Shown here: positions 48,038-58,830 of the stretch, piece after piece
Numbering within the stretch: the stretch's first letter is position 1
Layout of the letters: each line of letters starts with the position of its first letter
Assembly (NCBI GenBank): GCA_015345905.1
Contig: JADDTR010000020.1
Coordinates: 310,001 to 374,000 of the forward strand
Length of the DNA stretch: 64,000 nt
Direction of reading: 5' to 3'
Origin: Aotearoamyces nothofagi
Lineage: Eukaryota > Ascomycota > Leotiomycetes > Leotiales > Tympanidaceae
Position numbers and translations under genes: made by a program
Notes under the pieces: generated by a model
What the model saw: the letters and a program-made list of their open reading frames with translations, nothing else
Databases searched by the model: none
Told to the model about the DNA's origin: nothing

Positions 48038-48687
48038 CTATTGTCGATAACCAGTGAGTTCTTCTTGTCTGACTTTCTCTTGTTATGACGTCTTTGAGTG
48101 TTGTGGACGGTATGTCAGAATTGAGATTTGTCGTTTACTAACTGGGGAAATAGGTCGCTGGCGGCCTTTAATCTCTGCACAGTCGTCCTCGTCCTCATCC
48201 TGGTCGTTTCAGAACGGCGACACCATACCACATCCAGCGGTCGTTTATGAAGCCAATGGCTTCGATATCAGTCAAGTCAATCTAGGAATCATGGCCTTGA
48301 TATACCAGCAGCTGGCCGCGTGCATGGTATTTGTTCGAGGCGTTTCTAGATTCAAATTCTCCTTTATGAATGAATCGAGTTAATTGCTCCTTCCTGAAGT
48401 ATAACTGAGTCAAAAGGCACGGAATGATGAAAGTCGTTATTCTTCCCGTTCCTTGGCTGTTAATCGACTAGTTGAATCTATACGGTTCAGCGTGGGGTGC
48501 TTAAACTTTACTATATATACCACCCCCCCCACCCAATATTCCTGCTTCTTTTTCCTTTATCATAGCCACACTACGACCACAACAAGAACCATCAACTAGT
48601 GCCAGTACAATCAATAACACGCTCCAAATATCTACGGATAGAATATAGCAGTACTAGAGAAGCTTTTCACGCCTTCGAATCGACAAG
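48038..48687. other. Intergenic with weak open frames
   Basis: A frame at 48054..48383 is open but shows no recognisable content. A C-rich run (48522..48535) lies after a TATATATA sequence that may serve the next small gene. Confidence 0.45.
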
Positions 48688-48951
48688 ATGTGTACCTACT
48701 TGATTAGACATCACACCTGTAAACACATGGTCAAGCCCATCTTCATGAGCTACTGTCACAGCGCGCGCAACAACTTTGACGAACCCCATACCTGCTATAA
48801 TAGCTTCGGGCAGAATATCTGGAAACACGCTTACCTCGACACGGTATGCCTCTTCTGTTCCGGCGAAGAGACAGACAAGATCCTGCACGGCCACCCCTGG
48901 AGAGGCTTCCCATACTACGAGAGCTGGCCCGATACCTTGCTTTATAGCTAG
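48688..48951 (+). CDS. Small Cys/His-rich protein, 87 aa, unrecognised
   Basis: Single exon starting MCTYLIRHHTCKHMVKP. Cys and His are spaced in pairs (Cys2, His8, His9, Cys11, His13, Cys23, His25; then HTCYN and VCLFC further on), compatible with zinc binding. Similar short fungal proteins start with an M-C-x-Y-x5-H-x-C-x-H pattern; function not known to me. No signal peptide, so not a typical secreted Cys-rich effector. A TATA-like stretch is present about 170 bp upstream. Confidence 0.6.
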   Translation: MCTYLIRHHTCKHMVKPIFMSYCHSARNNFDEPHTCYNSFGQNIWKHAYLDTVCLFCSGEETDKILHGHPWRGFPYYESWPDTLLYS

Positions 48952-49997
48952 GCACGAGGCCGGCTGGGTCTTCCTGGGGCTGGAGAAGTTGGGAATAGAT
49001 GCTTGCGGGGTAAGAAAGTAAGGTGTTAGAGCTGCAAGGACTTATGCGATGAATTCTATTTTATGGGGATGGATGTACCTGTATGATAGATGACTCGGGG
49101 CCAGCTGCGAGACTTTCTAAACAATGCGAGACTTCTAAACAATGCGAGACTCTCTATTGCGAAACAAAGCCCTCCCTCCTTGACGCAAAAGCCGATAGCG
49201 GGAAGAAACTCAACCGCGAGCTTAGAGCCATATGACTTCGTAGCGACAAAGTATGTCTAACTTGGTAAAGAAAGTCTGGTATTCCGTAAACCCCGACCTG
49301 CTTGAAGTTCTCTATGTTTCTCGTAGACCTCTTCACCACCAACCCCTCCCCCATCCGTGTAGCCGCGATCCAAGTTTAAGTTCACTTAACGCCCCCCTAT
49401 CACACCTCGCTGACAACCTACGTCACACAACCCACTAACGCCCTCCCCAATGTAGCTCCATTTATGTGGGAGACTAAATAGAGCGATAAATGCCTCAGCA
49501 TGTAGAGCTAGTTGAGTCAATTGAGGCTGAAAGAGAAGTTTTGAAGAAGAGGGGGAAAAAGGTGAGGTCACCTGAAACCGTAGGTCTGCTCTTTCCCTCT
49601 TTTCTTATTTATTGCTCTCTCTCCCTTCGTCTTTTCTTATTTCTCAAAGCATCCTCCCTCCACTCGACGGAGTTTTATCGCCTTTTACATTCGCACGCTT
49701 CGAAGAGTGACTCTTTACTATTATTAGTATTATCACCAGCAGTGTTACCAACACCAGCACCATCACCAAATAACGTCACATTAGCTACACAAGCCAACCG
49801 TTCACAACAGATACTCGACGGCTCTACATCAAGATCAGCCTCTTGCTCTCGTTCAACGAACAGAGCAGATAGTATACCACCAGAAGACTACAGTTACCTT
49901 CATCCTTCCACGAAGAAGAAGAGGGCACGTGTGGCTACACCTGGACACCAGATAATCACCACTGCTCCCAAGACCGCCTCGACGTACTCGTCACCTC
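48952..49997. other. Gene-free or leader sequence
   Basis: About 1 kb. An ATG frame 49490..50083 overlaps the next gene in another phase and is Ser/Pro/Thr-rich; it could be an upstream exon or spurious. No domain seen. Confidence 0.4.
49106..49157. repeat. Short tandem repeat, three units
   Basis: Three imperfect copies of GCGAGACTTTCTAAACAAT (17-19 bp each), the third diverging after GCGAGACT. Confidence 0.75.
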
Positions 49998-50942
49998 ATG
50001 TCCGACGTACTCTCCACCTCATCCTGCACCAGCAAGCTCGCCGCCCAACATCAGCCGGCATGCAGCTCCACCTCCAACTCTAGCTACAACCTCCTCAACA
50101 TGGGCAGCCAAGGCACAGACCCGAACCTCTACCACCCGTACCATCCATACCACATGCCACAACACGTTACCGAATCACATACCGCCTCGCGCCACGGCTT
50201 CTCCGCGTACAGCATTGCTGACCCGGCCACCGAGACGGCGGAGCAGATGCGCGCCCACACGCAGCAGCATATGCCGGCCCGCACCGTGCCAGTGATGGAC
50301 AGCGCCAACTGGGGCTTTGCGGCTCAGCAGATGCAGCACACGGAGCAGCCCATGCCGGCCCGCAATATGGCAGTGATGGATCGCGACAACTGGGGCTCTG
50401 CGGCTCAGCAGATGCAGCAAGCGCAGCAGATGCGCGCCCGCGCGAAGCAGCCCAGGCCGGCCCGCACCGTGGCAGTCATGGACAGCACCGACGTGACCCT
50501 CGCGGCTCTGCATAAGCAGCTCACGAAATACCGGGAGAAGCTCCACAGGGAGACGATACGCCTGGAAGAGGTGCGCAGGGAGGAGGAGCGCAAGGAGGAG
50601 ACGCGCAAGGCGAGAAAGATGCGCAGGCGAGAGGCGCGCAGGGAGGAGAAGCGCCAAGAGGAGACGCGCAAGGCGGATACGCGCCGTTCAAAGACGCGCA
50701 GGCGACAGGCGCGCAGGGAGGAGGAGCGCCAAGAGGAGGCGCGCAAGGAGGAGGCGCGCAAGGAGGAGGTGCGCAGGGCGGATGTGCGCCGCGCAAAGAC
50801 GCGCAGGAACGAGGCGCGCAGGGACAAGGTGCGCAGGGAGGCGCTGAGGACGGACACGTTTGCGCGCGCGAGGAACGCGAGGATGCAGATGGAGGAGGCG
50901 GAGAGGGAGAGCGAGAGGGCGCGGAAGGAGGAGACGGCGTAA
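49998..50942 (+). CDS. Arg/Glu-rich repetitive protein, 314 aa
   Basis: Frame with ATG at 49998. Residues ~30-85 are Ser/His/Tyr/Pro-rich. Residues ~78-165 hold three imperfect repeats built on MPARTVPVMDSANWGFAAQQMQ. From ~170 to the end it is an uninterrupted charged helix of Arg, Glu and Ala-Arg units with a 5-residue period (EARKE, EVRRA), likely a long coiled coil or single alpha-helix. The 15-bp DNA period behind this also keeps the antisense frame open, so openness alone is weak evidence. The GCGC-rich codon use is unlike neighbouring genes. Function unknown; may be a fast-evolving or newly arisen gene. Confidence 0.45.
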   Translation: MSDVLSTSSCTSKLAAQHQPACSSTSNSSYNLLNMGSQGTDPNLYHPYHPYHMPQHVTESHTASRHGFSAYSIADPATETAEQMRAHTQQHMPARTVPVMDSANWGFAAQQMQHTEQPMPARNMAVMDRDNWGSAAQQMQQAQQMRARAKQPRPARTVAVMDSTDVTLAALHKQLTKYREKLHRETIRLEEVRREEERKEETRKARKMRRREARREEKRQEETRKADTRRSKTRRRQARREEERQEEARKEEARKEEVRRADVRRAKTRRNEARRDKVRREALRTDTFARARNARMQMEEAERESERARKEETA

Positions 50943-51100
50943 AGGGTTTAGATCTGTTGGGGATGTGGGGTCGAGAGGGGAGAGGAAGAGGAAGAGGAGA
51001 GGGAGAGGAAGAGGAAGAGGAAGACGGCGCGGAAGGAGACGGCGTAGAGGGTTCAGATCTGTTGGGGATGTGGGGTCGAGAGGAAGAGGAAGAGGGATCT
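50919..51100. repeat. 108-bp tandem duplication at the end of the Arg/Glu-rich frame
   Basis: The segment with GCGCGGAAGGAG ... GATCTGTTGGGGATGTGGGG starts at 50919 and again at 51027, nearly identical. The first copy contains the stop codon of the frame. Both copies are followed by purine-rich GGAAGA runs. Confidence 0.8.
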
Positions 51101-52053
51101 GAAAGGGAGAGAAACGCCATAGAGAGAAACGCCATAGAGAGAAACACAGTAGACAGAAATACAATAGACAAAAGAACAATAAACACAAAATCCAAGACAC
51201 ACAAAACACAATAAAGCCAGCCCCCTCTCCTCCCCCCTCTCCTCCCCCCGCGCGGAAACTTCTTCAAGCAGAAGCACAGGCAGAAGCAGAAGCAGAAGCA
51301 CAGGTACAGGTACAGGCAGAAGCACAGGTACAGGTACGAGAGCAGAAGCAAGATAAAAGAAGCAGAGGTAAGATAAAAGAAGGCAAGAAGCAAGAAGGCA
51401 AGAAGCAGAGTAAGGAGGAGTGAGAAGCGAGAAGCGAGAAGCAAGATGAAGGATGAAGGATGAGAGATGAGAGATGAGAGATGAGAGATGAAAAAAAAGG
51501 GGGGGGGGGGGGGAGGATATAGAGGATATAGAGGACGTAAGAGGAGTTATGGCTCGTCGAATCGTCAAGACGTGAAATCGTCAACAGAGAAGAGAGAAGA
51601 GAAGAGAAGAGGGAGAGCTGATAAAAGAGGACGTGACGAGTAAGACTGAGAGGTAGGTACGGTACGGTACGGTACGGTACGGTAGGCTACCGACTTGATA
51701 TCCATCATACACACCAAAGACATGCAGATACACGATCCGTCCGGTGAGATATGTGATTGTTCTTCGTTCTAGATATATATATATAAGAGACATAGTCTGG
51801 GGAGATCAGGCCCAGAAACCGATCTTGTTGTTGGACAAAAGAGAACATAGCATGGCAGCGTCTATTCGTCACCCCTAAAAAAAACCATCCCCGTGGTGTG
51901 AGCCTCCCAATGATTGACAGCGGAGATACCTCCGAACGATCCCAAAGCCCTGCCTCCTTTTACGCCACCCAACCTGTACAGGCTACCTTTACAGGGGTTG
52001 ATATGATATCGCTAAATCGCACAGCAACAAATGAGGATCAAATATCCTCCAAA
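51101..52053. repeat. Low-complexity purine-rich tract and microsatellites
   Basis: No gene. Purine-rich AGAAGC/AGGTAC-type repeats at 51265..51420, (GATGAGA)n at 51440..51490, a G-run near 51499..51513, and (GGTAC)n at 51656..51684. The final 200 bp are ordinary flank of the bZIP gene. Confidence 0.7.
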
Positions 52054-53899
52054 CTACAAGCCAACCGTCATCGCCTCGAGACGAGCAGTCACGGCATCGA
52101 GATTGGCACAGAGACCTTGGACACGGGCCATGGCAAGAGCTACTGCAGTCTCCTCGTCTCGTGTAGTGTCGACGAGTTCGTAACGTGCCAGGGCCTTCTC
52201 TGATTCAATGCCACCAAAGATAGGACTGAGCTCAAGATCAGCGGGTGCTTGAGATGCGGCTGTAGCTGGGGCAGTGTACGAGAAGAGAGCAAAGGTTGGG
52301 TCGGAATCAAATTCCTCGTCAACGACCGGTGCTGGCTCTGAAGCCATCTCTTCCTGGACCGGCATACGCTCGATGACTGGGACTTCGATCTTGTCCTCGT
52401 CAAACGATCGGCCGACGAAGTTTGAGCTCTTTCCCGAGAGAATGGCCGTGTCGATAGATACCTCTGGCATTGACAGAACCGAGAAGACCTGAGGTTGATA
52501 AACATACGTTCCGTCACCGTTCAAGTCGAGCATGGAGAAATCCATCGTCTGCTCCGGGATGATGGCAAAGTTGATCTGCTGGTTCTGCATCTGTTGTTGA
52601 GCCACATACGGGTTGACGTCCTTTCGCACCTGACGGTTCTCAGCCGAGCGCTGCTCAGTCGGGGTTGGAGTGGCCTGTTGTTGAGGAGCAGTGGCGTTGG
52701 GGTTCGAGCTGAGCGTGTCTAGAAAGCCAGAAAATGATGGGGACGAGAGAAGCATGCGGGTGAGGTCTGAAAGACGAGTATTCTCTTCCAGTAGAGCTCT
52801 GTTCTGGTTACGAAGATCATTGTTCTCGTTAACCTTGACAGCGATCTCTCCTTCGAGTTGTCCGATATATTCTATTACAACGTTAGCTCAGTGGTCTTTA
52901 AAAGTCTCCCTCGAACTTACCCTTTCTTCTTGATCGGAAAGCGCGTGCGGAGACCTTGTTTCTCAGCTGGCGTCTCTCCTTGCTGCTGAGCTTCTTGCCC
53001 TCCTCGCTAGCCAACAGTCTCTCGTCCTCATCCATGTCTTCCTCCTCCTTGCGCATACGCTGGACGTGAGACATGTTTCCGAGAGGTGTCGAAGTATCGT
53101 CTCCATCAGAGGTAGCGACACTGCCTTGCCTCATCGAGTGGAGGAGCTGCGAGATCTTCTCCTCCACAATGGGGTCGGTGGGTTGGTGAGACTTTGGTCG
53201 TTGTTGCTGATGCTGCTGCTGCTGTTGTTGCCTCGACTGCTGAGCCATCTGCTGTTGGCGTTGCTGCTGGATGAGCTGCTGCTGCTGCTTCTGCTGCTGC
53301 TGTGCCTTCGCCATGGCTGCTTGCTGCTGGTGCATACCAGGCCAGAGACGTCCGGCATGGCTAGATGGGACCGTGGGCGGCATGCCGTGGTTCTCGTGAC
53401 CGCTGATGGCGCTCGGGTTGACGAATGCTGACGACGGCACCTGCTGCTGCTCTGGGTAGAAGAAGGCCGGCGAGGCCGAAGGTGAATCGTACTCCATCTC
53501 CATGTCCAGTCCTGGGAAGGAGGGCTGTCTCGGAGCCGTGTTGAAGTCGACAAAGTCATCGAGACCCGACTGGTAGCCGTAGCCATACATCTGAGAAGAG
53601 TTGATGGCTAGAGTATTGGCCAGCCCGCCCGCCGGGATACCGGTCTGCTGCTTGTGGAGGTCGTACGGGTGACTGGGCCCCGAGAGGACCTGCGGGCTTG
53701 GGAGCACCGTGTTGGCCGTCGGCGTCGAGGCAACGGGCCGGGAGTACTGGGGCTTCGAGCTCGAGGGCGAGATCGAGGGCGACTGGTACGAGACTTGCTC
53801 GTACTCGGAGAAGTCGATCAGGGCATCGAGGGGGTCGAGGCAGTTGGCCTGCGAGGTGTTTCGCGACATCGAGGCCGAGGACTGCGACTGTGTGGACAT
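52054..53899 (-). CDS. bZIP transcription factor with glutamine-rich region, two exons
   Basis: Exons (minus) 53899..52921 and 52871..52054, 49-bp intron; 598 aa. The first 200 residues are Ser/Pro/Gln-rich with aromatic patches (GLDDFVDFNTAP). Residues ~195-245 are a polyglutamine tract coded mostly by CAG/CAA. The basic region is SSKERRQLRNKVSARAFRSRRKE, which the intron splits right before EYIGQLEGE, the start of a zipper with heptad leucines (about 325-370). The C-terminal half is acidic with Phe/Leu patches that could act in activation (AIIPEQTMDFSMLDLNGDGTY). Basic region NKVSARAFRSRR fits a group of fungal developmental/stress bZIPs, but I cannot name an orthologue. A 6.7-kb gene-free tract lies upstream, which may hold a long leader or complex promoter. 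Confidence 0.9.
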
Positions 53900-55047
53900 G
53901 GCGGCTGGCTGGCGCTCGCAGACGTCGAGAATCGTCGATTGATGCGGCGGATATATCCGTGGTAGAAGGGCCGTCGACGGGTGGGAATAGGGAGGATGCA
54001 GAGGCGGTAGAGGTGTCGACGGTGGTGATGGTGTTGACGGTGTCGACGGTGTTGACGGCGGATGGAGGAGTGTTCTTTTCGATGTTTGGTGGATGGAAGG
54101 GAGGGTCGGGTAGGGTGGCCAGAGGGTTTTGGGGAGTTGGCAGCCTGGGCGAGAAGAATGCGCAGCACTACGGCGGGCGACGGCGGGCTACGGCGGACCA
54201 GGGCGGGCTAGGGCCCGGAGCGGACTAGGGCGACGGCGAGTCGCCTGGGCAGGCGGGCGGACGCTGGACGGGGGAGGAGCAGGGGGGTGCAGGGGTGCCT
54301 GAGGGCTCAGGCGCGGCAGGGCGGGCTAGGAGGGGGGACGCGCGTTCTCTCTCGTCGCTGTCGGGGCCTGCGAGATGCCAAGCCCGGGGCCAATCAGCAG
54401 CGCGATCTCGTCCGGGCGGTGCGACGGACACGGCGGACACGGCGGACACGACGGACGGTGGCTACGGACTGTCCTACGGGGTTTGTTTTGCTGGCTGTTG
54501 GTTGCTGGATGCTGGATGCTGGATGCTGGATACAGTGATGCGTTGATGTGGTGATTGATGGCGACGGTGATGGTGATGGCGAGGAGGGTAGTGGTGGTAG
54601 CAGTGGTGGTAGCAGTGGTGGTAGCAGTAGTGAAGCTCCGGGGTATCAGTAAGCGCAACAGACAGTACAGTACAGTACAGTACTGCAAGCAAGTCCGTAT
54701 TAATGGCGCTGGCTCGGGTTCAGCAATGCAATACCACTGGCACTGGCTTGCACTGTACGTGACGCCCGCTGGCGATGGTGTGAGGCTGCTGCAGGGCCGG
54801 CCTTGGCTCTGGCTTGGTCCGGTGGGCTGATGGCACGATATACTTGTTGTACCAGTCCTGTCCAGAGTCTGGGACAGTAGTGTCCCGAGGAGCGAGGAAG
54901 TGGAGGTTATGGAGATGCAGATGGAGAGGGAGAGAGGGTCAGGGCCCAGTAGCACTGTCGACTGTATGTCTAGGAGGAGCTGGCTGGGCAGGAGGAGCTG
55001 GACAGGAGGCAGTCGGTAGCCGGCAGGGTGTAGCCTGTACTGTAGTG

Positions 55048-55107
55048 TAGTATCCTGTAGTATCCTGTAGTATCCTGTAGTATCCAGTAGTATTCTGTAG
55101 TATCCTG
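55048..55107. repeat. 10-bp tandem repeat, six copies
   Basis: Unit TAGTATCCTG, copies four and five with one substitution each. Confidence 0.9.
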
Positions 55108-56168
55108 TCCAGTATGTACGTACGGATGTACAATGTGCCGTGGTATATCGACTCGACTCGAGGCGTATGTATGTAGATCTGTATCTGTATATATACAGGC
55201 GTGTATCTGTATGTATATTGCGTATACAGGCGGTGTACCGTATGCTCGGGAGGGTGCAGAGAGCGAAGGGAAGCGGCTGCGTCGTCTATCTATGTACGTT
55301 GTCGGGTCCGCTGCAGTAATATGCAAGCAAGAACCTGTATATCTTGCTGCTGCTGCTCCCTGGACCCTGGATATCTTTCTTAATATACACACACACGCAT
55401 TGCCCGTGGCCTCGGCTTTGGGTCTCCTGTCTCGCCCGTCTCGTCCGTGCCTCTGCTCCTCTCTGCTCCTCCGTCCTGTCTTACCTGCGCACCGCTGCCA
55501 AGACCAAGACCCGGCCCTGGACCCGTGCGATGGATATGGTATTTCATGCTCCCAGCGCTCGCATCGCCCTTCATGCGCCCGCAGGCCTGTGGGTGTGGTC
55601 GCCGGGGCGCTGAGCACGCTGGACGGGACGCTGGGGACGCTGGAACGCTGGACGCTGCTTGTTAATCGCTGCTTGACCGTCGCTGGACCGCCGACGTCTC
55701 GTCTCATCTCCCAAACCTGCACTGCCTCACAATCAAAACAAGGGGGGGATGCGCGCCGGACAGGGGGCCTGGGCAGCCTGAGCAGCAGCCTGGGCAGCCA
55801 CTCACATCCGCCGCCCGCGCTGGCCTCAGGCCGCCAGTCCACGCTGCCGTCGCCGCGTGGCAGCCAGCCCTGCGCCAGCCCGGCCCTGGCCTGCGCCGAC
55901 TCCCCGGCGCCAGCCCCGAAGCAGCAATGGCCGCGAGCCCGCCAATCAGCGCCCCGCCCCTCGCCCCCCGCCCCTCGCATCGGGCCCCGAGCCCCGAGCC
56001 CCGCCGCCGTCCCATTGGCCCGTACGGCTAAATTGCCATCGCCCATCGCCCATCGCCCATCGCCCATCGCAGACCCCCGGCCCCGGGCACGTGCACCGGC
56101 ACTGGCCGTGGCAGTCCAGCCGGCCAGCAGAGGCGAAGCGAAGGCGGCAGAAGGAGGGAAAAGGGCGC

Positions 56169-56287
56169 ACACGCAGAATGAATTGACACGCAGAATGAAT
56201 TGACACGCAGAATGAATTGACACGCAGAATGAATTGACACGCAGAATGAATTGACACGCACAATGAATTGACACGCAGAATGAATTG
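56169..56287. repeat. 17-bp tandem repeat, seven copies
   Basis: Unit ACACGCAGAATGAATTG; only copy six differs (one base). A partial eighth copy follows to 56294. The period is not a multiple of three, which lets all frames read through. Confidence 0.92.
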
Positions 56288-56580
56288 ACACGCACCAGGC
56301 ACGGGCAGGGCGCGCATCGCATCGCCCCCCTCCAGAATAGGCACCGCCGGTCCCCCCCTTTTCCCCCCCTGTCCCCTTTTTCTCCCGCGCCCCCTTATGG
56401 CAACCGCCGCATCGCCCGCGAGATGTGAAACACAAGCCCGGCGGAGGAATGCTGTCTTCCTCAGGCACCCGCGGCCGCTGCAGAAGAGCCGCGGTCCCCT
56501 CCCCTGATCCTCCCAGTCTGTGTCTACTTCTATATACATACTGCAGGAGGAGAAATGAAATGTCCCGTTCTGCTTGCGTC

Positions 56581-56738
56581 TGTCATGGGGGATTCTCCCC
56601 CAAACCCCCTGGCCTCGCTGCGCTCGCTTGTCTGTCCTGGCCTCGGTTCGCTGATGCTACAGACGGCAGCTGCCCAGTCGAGGGAGAGCGAGCGAGCGCA
56701 GCGAGGCCAGGGGGTTTGGGGGAGCATCCCCCATGACA
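56581..56738. mobile_element. 158-bp MITE-like inverted-repeat element
   Basis: The first 48 bp (56581..56628) are the reverse complement of the last 48 bp (56691..56738) with a single mismatch at position 14 of the arm. Arms contain TGTCATGGGGGAT at the outer end and CTCGCTGCGCTCGCT at the inner end; the unpaired centre is 62 bp. No open frame fills it. Size and structure fit a small non-autonomous foldback/MITE element; a clear target-site duplication was not found, though TGACA is doubled at the right end. Confidence 0.6.
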
Positions 56739-57690
56739 TGACATCCCCTATAAATACGACCAACACAACACAGTACAGCAACTAGCAAGTACAGCTATAG
56801 CATAGCATAGAATCTACAGTACAGTAAACCCCTCGAAGCTACCGTAAGTAGCATCTCCACTGCCCAGATGGCCCTGCCATACCGGGCCAGGCCAGGCCGA
56901 CCAGAGCAGAGCAGGACTCTTGTCTATTTGCGTCCCCATGGCCTGGCGGGCCTGGACGTACTGTAGGCGCCAGCCGTCTCAAACAAAACAAAACAAACGC
57001 ACCACCTCGCGCCCGTCACGGCATTGTGAGACTGCACTGCACTGCCAGCTCTCCACTCCTCTCCTCTCCCCTCCCCTCCGCTCCACTCCGCCCCTGGCCC
57101 TGACCCCCCCCCTCTCTCTTTCTCCCATCTCCGTCTCCGCCACGGTAAATTTGCACATCACAGCACATCAGTCGGATCTCGTCTCGTCTCGCCTGCCTGC
57201 CTGTCTGCCTACTTATCAGCCTCGCCTCTCTCTTCTCTCTCTCTCTCCGCAGACCCATGTCCAGCTGAAGGCAAGGCAAGGCAGTCCGACAGTCCCGCAT
57301 CGCAATCCCGCCGTCGGAAGAGCAAATCCGGTCGTCGTCTATGCTTCTTCCCCCCCCCCCCCCTTTTTTTTTCCCCCTTTCCTCTCTTCCCTTTTTTCCC
57401 GGCCTGGGTTCGGAGGGAGGGAGGCGCGCGCCGGCTGTGGGGCTTAGGCGGGCGGCTTTCGAATCCCAGCTCCTCCCCCCAAGACCAAGCCAGCAAGCAG
57501 CCGTCACCTGTCAACGAAACAAGCTACCTACCTACCTGCTTACCTACCCTCTCAGATCCCTAATTTTATACAGCAAGCAAGCAAGCAAGCAAGCACGACG
57601 CGCTGGCTTTGTATTACGAGTATGTCTATGCGGTGCGTACTTACGGTGCATGCCTACTGTGCATGCCTACTGTACCTTGCTTTGCTGCGC

Positions 57691-57819
57691 TGTATAGTAT
57701 AGTATAGTATAGTATAGTATAGCATAGCATAGCATAGCATAGCATAGCATAGCATAGTATAGTATAGTATAGTATAGCATAGCACAGCACAGCACAGCAC
57801 AGCACAGCACAGCACAGTA
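57691..57819. repeat. Pentanucleotide repeat mosaic
   Basis: Blocks of TATAG, CATAG, TATAG again and then ACAGC follow without a break for about 129 bp, all in the same 5-bp register, showing that one array diversified by block-wise substitution. Confidence 0.92.
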
Positions 57820-58799
57820 CACAGGCCTCCCAGCAAGTTAAAAACATACCGCAGCGCAGCGCAGCGCACAGTAGTAAAAATTCCACAAGCACGTTCCCGC
57901 CCCTCCCTCTTCTCACCAACTCTTCCCCTCCCCTTATCTCCCTTCCCTTCGCTCGCTGGGCTGTGGTGCTTTGGGACCGGCAAACATACATACCTTGCCT
58001 TGCTTGGTTTGGTTTGCTGTGGTGCGCGAATGGAACGGAGAGGAGAGGAGAGGAGATGCCGGATACAGCCATTCCTGGAGAGAGGAAGGGGGGGGGAGGG
58101 GGGGGGGGGTTGTTGTTGTTTACTGAGGAGGTGCGCTGGGGAGGAGGCGCGGTGTATGAAGGAGGTATATACAGCTGCGCAGACACGCTGTACTATATTT
58201 ATTGCTTGCAAGTAAGTAAGTATGTAGGGCACTGCTCGCCTCCTGTCTCCCATCCCATGCCATCCCATCCCATGCCACCTCCCCCTTTCCCGTCCCGTTT
58301 CGACTCATCCCATCTCCGTTTCATCCCTCCTTACCCCTACCCCTAAAACAAGAAACGAAACAGAACAAGAAGCCAACCAACCAACCAACCAGATCAGATC
58401 AGATCAGATCAGATCCGATCCCCATACCGCGAGCCACGCGGTCGCCCCTCGTGCCGCCGCGACCAGCCAGCCAGCCAGCCCCCTCTCTCTCTAGAGATCC
58501 GAGGGGGTTCTGTTCTGCGTACGCGCAATGCCTGCCTGCCGCAACGCCGTGGTGTGCGTATGTATGTATATATATATACAAGGTAACGGCTGCTATGCTA
58601 AAAACCCAAGAGGGCGGCCCTATACAGGGGCTCCAGGGCCGCTTGGATTTTTGCCGTGACCTCTTCTGGAGGGAACAAGGGGAAGAATAAGGGTGGTGAT
58701 TTTTGCTTTCCCGTGACCAGTTTTTTTTTTGCAGCCAGTCGCTTGAGTGATCCACAAATGCGATGGTATATTATACGTAGATGTATATACGTAGATGTA

Positions 58800-58830
<31 letters not shown>

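Noticed and set aside
50521-51444. Minus-strand frame with Pro-Cys-Ala-Pro repeats
   Set aside because: Antisense image of the 15-bp repeat; the hydrophobic N-terminus is made of CTT/CTC microsatellite codons.
55133-56203. Plus-strand open frame (356 codons) in the same GC-rich segment
   Set aside because: Shadow of the same composition bias; Pro/Ala/Ser-rich with no recognisable block.
54970-56322. Long minus-strand open frame (450 codons)
   Set aside because: It reads through the 17-bp and 10-bp repeats and GC-rich DNA, giving repeated Cys/Ser/Val strings; openness follows from repeat structure. No domain and no splice support.
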